Below, in pieces: positions 44,345 through 48,144 of a stretch of DNA of 48,144 nt. The DNA is from Chroococcus sp. CMT-3BRIN-NPC107 (GTDB lineage: Bacteria > Cyanobacteriota > Cyanobacteriia > Cyanobacteriales > Chroococcidiopsidaceae). A program made the translations under genes and the position numbers. The first letter of the stretch is position 1, and the number at the start of each line of letters is the position of its first letter. A model generated the notes under the pieces. It ran no database searches, was not told the origin of the DNA, and was given only the letters and a program-made list of their open reading frames with translations. The stretch is from NCBI GenBank assembly GCA_019359635.1, contig JAHHGY010000029.1:1-48144 (forward strand). The letters are read 5' to 3'.

Positions 44345-44754
44345 TGAATGTGCCTAATGATGATAGCGATTCTCTGCCAGAAATTAATCTCACTCCGATG
44401 ATTGATGTTGTTTTTGCGATTTTGACATTTTTTATCTTAGCAAGTCTGTTTCTGACTCGTTCTGAGGGTTTACCTGTAAATCTACCGAGCGCAAAGACAG
44501 CGACACAGCAGAGTCAGACGCAAAGTAAGTTGACAGTGACAATGGACAAGCAGGGAAAGGTGTTGCTCGACCGCCAACCAGTTGAAGTGAGGGAACTTGC
44601 GGAGCGAGTTAAAGCATTGAAGGGAAATAAGCCGGAATTACTTGTGGTTATCAATGCAGACAGAGCAGTAGAACACGGCCAGGTAATTACAGTGATGGAT
44701 GAGTTACGTACAGTGCAAGGCGTGAAACTGGGGGTAGCTACACAACGGAATTAG
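44341..44754 (+). CDS. exbD: ExbD/TolR biopolymer transport protein
   Basis: Second motor subunit, 137 residues. A single N-terminal TM helix carries the proton-conducting Asp in LTPMIDVVFAILTFFILASLFL (about residues 19-40). The periplasmic domain follows, with KLTVTMDKQGKVLLDRQPVEV and PELLVVINADRAVEHGQVITVMDEL, both typical of ExbD. The N-terminal SLPEINLTPMID is the conserved entry to the helix. It is coupled to exbB by a four-base overlap and lies in an iron-uptake-type locus with tonB and a TonB-dependent receptor. Confidence 0.95.
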   Translation: MMNVPNDDSDSLPEINLTPMIDVVFAILTFFILASLFLTRSEGLPVNLPSAKTATQQSQTQSKLTVTMDKQGKVLLDRQPVEVRELAERVKALKGNKPELLVVINADRAVEHGQVITVMDELRTVQGVKLGVATQRN

Positions 44755-45189
44755 TTAGTACATTATCTAAAACATGGCGGGTGTAAATTTTAAGTGTGAT
44801 TCTACTTGGAACTAGATGAGGTGATTAAAATAGCGCAGGTAAGAATCACAAAAGCATCGATACGAGAGATGCGAAGGCAATGTTCTCATCATCCCACCTT
44901 CAAAGCTAATTGAGAATAACTGACAACAAATTATCTAGGACATAAACTAATTGACCAAATCATTTTTCGAGAGAAATAGCTTAAAGCCACAATCATTTAA
45001 CTCTTGTGATATAAAAATCAAAGCATTCTACATCTCTATAATGCAAAAATTTATTGTTAATTGAGCATGCGTTATCAAAAGGGCATTTTGTTGCACGTCA
45101 AATCTTGACTCAATAGTGCTGAATCGATAGTCCGAGCAGCAGGCACTTCTCTGGTCTTAGTTAATTATTAAATGTGGTTGAGGTGAATC
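44755..45189. other. Intergenic region upstream of the phosphatase
   Basis: 435 bases without a supported gene. TTGAGAATAACTGA near 44910 resembles the Fur-like half sites before exbB, so the downstream gene may share iron control. No terminator for exbD is obvious and no repeat was found. Confidence 0.4.
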
Positions 45190-46035
45190 ATGAAATTAGG
45201 AAAAGTAAAAATCTGGATAGGTGTGGGCGTTTATGTTTTTTCCGGTGCGGCAACGGTGGCGATCGCTGCTCCGGATCGTGCCCCAGAAGCAGTCTCAAAT
45301 TGGGAAGTACTTGCCAATACTGAGGTCGCGGTTGAGAGACTTGATCACTCACCAGTTGTGAAGATAGTCCAGGGTAGTGAAGGAGGCGAAGGAGGTGAAG
45401 GCGGTGAAGGTGGTAGCCCTACAAAACCTCCCTCTACCTATACTCCCAGTCAAGGAGGTGAAGGTGGTGAAGCTGGGACAATGTTTAAAGATAAGCTCAG
45501 TGGTACACAACTATTAAATGCTCTGCGAAATGGTGGCTATGTCATTTACTTTAGACACGCCCAAACTGAAAAAGATTACGCCGATCAAGTGTCCGCAAAA
45601 ATGGGAGATTGTTCTACTCAACGGATGCTAAGTGAAGTTGGCTGGCAGCAGTCACGGACGATTGGTAAAGCATTTCAAACCTTGAAGATTCCCGTGGGTC
45701 AAGTTTTCTCCAGCGAGTATTGTCGTGCTTGGCAGACAGCAGATATAGCGTTTGGTCGCTTTGAAAAGAGAGCATCTCTAAACTTTCCACCATCTGAAGA
45801 TTATACTGAGGCGCAGAAAGCTCAGATGCGGGCTGCGGTGATGCCATTCCTTACTACCATGCCTGCCAATGGAACCAACGTAGTCGTTGTAGGTCATGAT
45901 GACTTATTTGATGCGGCAACGGGGATTTATCCAGAGCCTCAAGGCGTTGCCTATATTGTGAAGCCAGATGGCAAGGGTAAATTTGAAATCGTTGCCAACG
46001 TGCTACCTGAAGAATGGTCAAAATTGGCTCGTTAG
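45190..46035 (+). CDS. Secreted histidine phosphatase with Gly-Glu repeats
   Basis: 281 residues. A signal peptide (about 1-27, ending AIAAP) targets it out of the cytoplasm. Residues 62-75 repeat GGE, and 88-95 repeat GGEGGEAG, flanking a Pro/Thr linker. The histidine-phosphatase (phosphoglycerate-mutase-like) domain follows: FRHAQTEKD with Arg122-His123, a second Arg in SSEYCRAWQTA, and the distal His236 in VVVVGHDDLF. All catalytic positions of the superfamily appear present. The substrate is unknown. It sits between exbBD and a PKHD dioxygenase in a TonB locus; the acidic Gly-Glu stretch might bind metal, which is only an idea. Confidence 0.87.
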   Translation: MKLGKVKIWIGVGVYVFSGAATVAIAAPDRAPEAVSNWEVLANTEVAVERLDHSPVVKIVQGSEGGEGGEGGEGGSPTKPPSTYTPSQGGEGGEAGTMFKDKLSGTQLLNALRNGGYVIYFRHAQTEKDYADQVSAKMGDCSTQRMLSEVGWQQSRTIGKAFQTLKIPVGQVFSSEYCRAWQTADIAFGRFEKRASLNFPPSEDYTEAQKAQMRAAVMPFLTTMPANGTNVVVVGHDDLFDAATGIYPEPQGVAYIVKPDGKGKFEIVANVLPEEWSKLAR

Positions 46036-46150
46036 CTGGGTTGAAAGCCTACTGATAGATTCGGCTCAACTGGACAATCATAGACGATGCTACTCTAAAC
46101 TGCTCCGGCTGTTAGAGTGGCAACCTATTCCCCCGATTTAACGCATCGCC

Positions 46151-46819
46151 ATGATTCTGTGTATTGACAATATTCTCACTTCTACAGAGCTAGAAACTGC
46201 GATCGCTAAACTAGAAACGGCAAAGTTCATTGATGGCAAAGCTACGGCTGGCTGGCACGCTCGCTTGGTCAAAAATAATAGCCAGCTTCCCCAAGGGTCA
46301 ACCGCCCTTGAGATCGTTCGAGATATCATCAATGTGGCTTTACAGAGGCACGTCTTATTTCAAATGGCAGTGCGCCCCCACATTATTCGTCCAATCACCA
46401 TTAGCCGCTATGATATCGGCATGACCTACGGTACTCACGTTGATAATGCTGTGATGCACGACCCCTTGATGCGATCGGATGTATCGATGACATTATTTCT
46501 TAGCGATCCTGCTAGTTATGAAGGCGGAGAACTGATAATTGAAAGCACCCAAGGTGAGGCAGGGTTTAAGTTGCCTGCCGGAGCGGCTATAGTCTACCCT
46601 TCATCAACGTTGCACCGCGTGGAAGCCATTACTAAAGGCGTGCGCCTAGCGGCGGTGACATGGATTCAGAGTATAGTGCGCGATCCTCAGCAGCGCGAGA
46701 TTTTATTCGATCTAGATACAGCCCGCCAAACGCTGTTTGAAGCTTCCGGCAAATCGCCTGCATTCGATCTAATTTCTAAAAGCCATGCCAATTTATTACG
46801 CCAGTGGATGGAGATTTGA
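46151..46819 (+). CDS. PKHD-type Fe(II)/2-oxoglutarate dioxygenase
   Basis: 222-residue hydroxylase of the PiuC/YbiX family. The iron ligands are His96-x-Asp98 in GTHVDNAVM and His155 in SSTLHRVEAI; Arg165 (KGVRLAAVTW) binds 2-oxoglutarate. The N-terminal MILCIDNILTSTELETAIAK and the C-terminal helix (KSHANLLRQWMEI) are usual for the family. Genes of this family commonly lie beside TonB-dependent siderophore receptors, as here, and are iron-responsive. The true substrate is unknown. ATG at 46151. Confidence 0.93.
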   Translation: MILCIDNILTSTELETAIAKLETAKFIDGKATAGWHARLVKNNSQLPQGSTALEIVRDIINVALQRHVLFQMAVRPHIIRPITISRYDIGMTYGTHVDNAVMHDPLMRSDVSMTLFLSDPASYEGGELIIESTQGEAGFKLPAGAAIVYPSSTLHRVEAITKGVRLAAVTWIQSIVRDPQQREILFDLDTARQTLFEASGKSPAFDLISKSHANLLRQWMEI

Positions 46820-46930
46820 TATAGAAACCCAGCGCTTAATGTCTATCCGAATCAATCAGAATTAAGAAAGCGATCACGCTAATTCGACAAATTTGGCTTA
46901 ACACATTATCAACTTGGGCAAACATCTTGG

Positions 46931-48019
46931 TCAAAACTGGATAGAAAATGAGCCGATGACAGTTGCAGGTGCGCCGGGATAAATTGTATTTCTGCCTTGA
47001 GAAGTCTCATAGTAAGTTTCATTAAAAAGATTGCGAAAATTCAGTGCTAACCTCCAGTTATCCCGTTTGTAATAGATGGCTGCATCTGTTCTAAAATAGC
47101 TAGGCAGGATAGATGTATTTTCTAAGTCGGCATTTCTATCTCCCACATAGTAAAGCCCCAAACCAAAGCCCAAACCCTGTAAATCGCCGCTTTGAAGTTC
47201 ACAGGTTGTCCACAAACTCGCAGCGTGTTCGGGAACATTAATCAGCCCATTGCCAACGGGAATGTTGTTATCTTCTGAGGTAATCGCGTCGATGTAGGCG
47301 TAAGATGCAATGATATTCAAACCTGGAAGAATTTCGCCGCCGATGTCTAACTCAATACCTCTGCTTCTCTGCTCCCCCACCTGTACAGATAAATCTGGAT
47401 CGTTGGGATCGGGAGTGACAACATTGGTTTTGGTAATCTGGAAGGCTGCTAGGGTAGCTGAAAGTCGTTCATCGATGTCTGCTTTGATACCAATTTCATA
47501 CTGAGTTCCTTCTGTGGGTTTAAAGGGCTCATTTGTTGCCGAGCGACCGAAAAATCGATCGGGTTGAAACGATTGAGTGTAGCTGGCATAGAGAGAAATC
47601 GGTTGAATTGGTTGGTAAACAATACCAACACGGGGACTAAAAGCACTGAGAGATTCTTCACCCGTTGTTTCTCCGAGTTCTGTTTCTTTTCGTTGGAAGG
47701 TATCAAAGCGACCACCAACTAAGACCTTGAGATTATCTGCAAAAGTAATTTGATCTTGGAGGTAAATCCCCAAGGTGTCTCTACGAGTCGTGTAAAAGTA
47801 AGCTTCATCAGGTATGGCAGGTAAATCAACATCATAATTGGGATTAAAAATGTCTAGCAGTATGGGGTCTGCCGCCTCGAATCCGGTATATTCCCAAGTG
47901 TTTCGTCTTAACTCCACCCCAATTAAAGGTTGATGGACAATCGATCCAGTCTTGAACTTTCCAACTAGTTCTGTTTGCAGAGTATAGGTTTTTCGTGTGA
48001 ATTCTTCACGACCAACATA
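46931..48019 (-). pseudogene. TonB-dependent siderophore receptor, 3' part, disrupted
   Basis: C-terminal part (363 codons) of an outer-membrane beta-barrel receptor of the FhuA-like siderophore class. Barrel signatures include GIYLQDQITFADNLKVLVGGRFD, SPRVGIVYQPIQPISLYASYTQSFQP, EGTQYEIGIKADI, and the final strand GAPATVIGSFSIQF ending in Phe, as needed for barrel assembly. The frame is open upstream of the Met at 47917, with receptor-like sequence back to YVGREEFTRKTYTLQTELVGKF, then meets TAA at 48020-48022 at the edge of an insertion-sequence-like segment. The plug and the first half of the barrel are therefore missing or displaced beyond the window. Confidence 0.87.
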
Positions 48020-48020
48020 T

Positions 48021-48144
48021 TAACCTGGCAATCGAAGAGCCTACAGGTTGAGAGGAAAAATTGATAGACTAGCAAGATGAACAGACCTGATGCTCGATTG
48101 CTAAATCCAACGACTCAAAACTACCTGCGCCAGCAAGCGATTCG
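48021..48144 (+). mobile_element. Left end of an IS630-like insertion sequence (partial)
   Basis: From about 48021 the sequence no longer encodes receptor. An inverted AACCTG (48022-48027)/CAGGTT (48044-48049) pair marks a possible terminal structure. It starts at a TA dinucleotide, the target of IS630/Tc1-type elements. The transposase gene begins 55 bases in. The right end and the target duplication lie outside the window. Confidence 0.6.
48077..48144 (+). CDS. IS630-family transposase, N-terminal fragment
   Basis: ATG at 48077 opens a frame to the window end: MNRPDARLLNPTTQNYLRQQ followed by AIR. The start resembles the N-terminal helix-turn-helix of cyanobacterial IS630-type transposases (from memory). 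AGCAAG precedes the ATG. Only 22 codons are visible, so the assignment rests on this short stretch and on the disruption of the neighbouring receptor gene. Confidence 0.55.
   Translation, partial: MNRPDARLLNPTTQNYLRQQAI

Overview
The window is chromosomal DNA of a cyanobacterium. The evidence is the dense HIP1 octamer GCGATCGC (for example at 673-680), a CrtW-type carotenoid ketolase, two helical carotenoid proteins related to the orange carotenoid protein (OCP), a KaiB-domain SasA kinase, an NblB-like HEAT protein, a PII protein with Ser49 behind an NtcA-type site, DUF760, and a (2Fe-2S) protein family typical of cyanobacteria. The genus cannot be fixed from the sequence alone; an inland, Chroococcidiopsis- or Nostocales-like lineage would fit.

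Layout. 1-618: a small membrane-anchored protein whose frame is broken. 729-4691: an SDR dehydrogenase, crtW-thiD, a coiled-coil/TM protein and glnB. 4721-8081 (minus): rdgB, a phosphohexomutase, and a phospholipase D/cardiolipin-synthase-like gene interrupted by an in-frame TGA. 8131-9235 (minus): two helical carotenoid proteins, divergent from 9671-12591 (plus), a tight run of three AIM24/TIGR00266 genes and an M48 protease. 12814-15123: a tandem ABM-domain protein, an MFS exporter and a VOC protein. 15218-16872: a (2Fe-2S) protein, an Asr1405-like small protein and a Dps with a His-type ferroxidase centre. 17342-24025: carB, a group 2 sigma factor, DUF760, mutT and sasA. 24244-28980: an M42 peptidase, a PEP-CTERM GDSL hydrolase, an SLH lipoprotein, a CBS protein and an NblB-like protein. 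29161-34397: an ABC exporter pair, bioF, a small protein, a BON lipoprotein and a glycine-zipper stress protein. 34770-37657: two tail-to-tail histidine kinase paralogues. 37721-41669: murE, glutaredoxin, cysH and sbcD.

41823-48144 is an iron-uptake-type locus: tonB (minus) divergent from exbB-exbD, a secreted histidine phosphatase with Gly-Glu repeats, a PKHD-type Fe(II) dioxygenase, and the 3' part of a TonB-dependent receptor. The receptor's reading frame breaks at about 48020, next to the start of what looks like an IS630-family transposase running off the window. A TTGACA-N17-TATTCT promoter overlapped by Fur-like repeats lies in front of exbB, and its leader holds a perfect 24-bp hairpin.

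The most unusual signal is the kinase pair. The minus-strand kinase has an intact ATPase domain but Gln in place of the phosphoacceptor His. The plus-strand partner keeps the His but has lost the ATP-binding G boxes. The lesions complement each other, which suggests an obligate hetero-kinase. No tRNA, rRNA or CRISPR array was seen.
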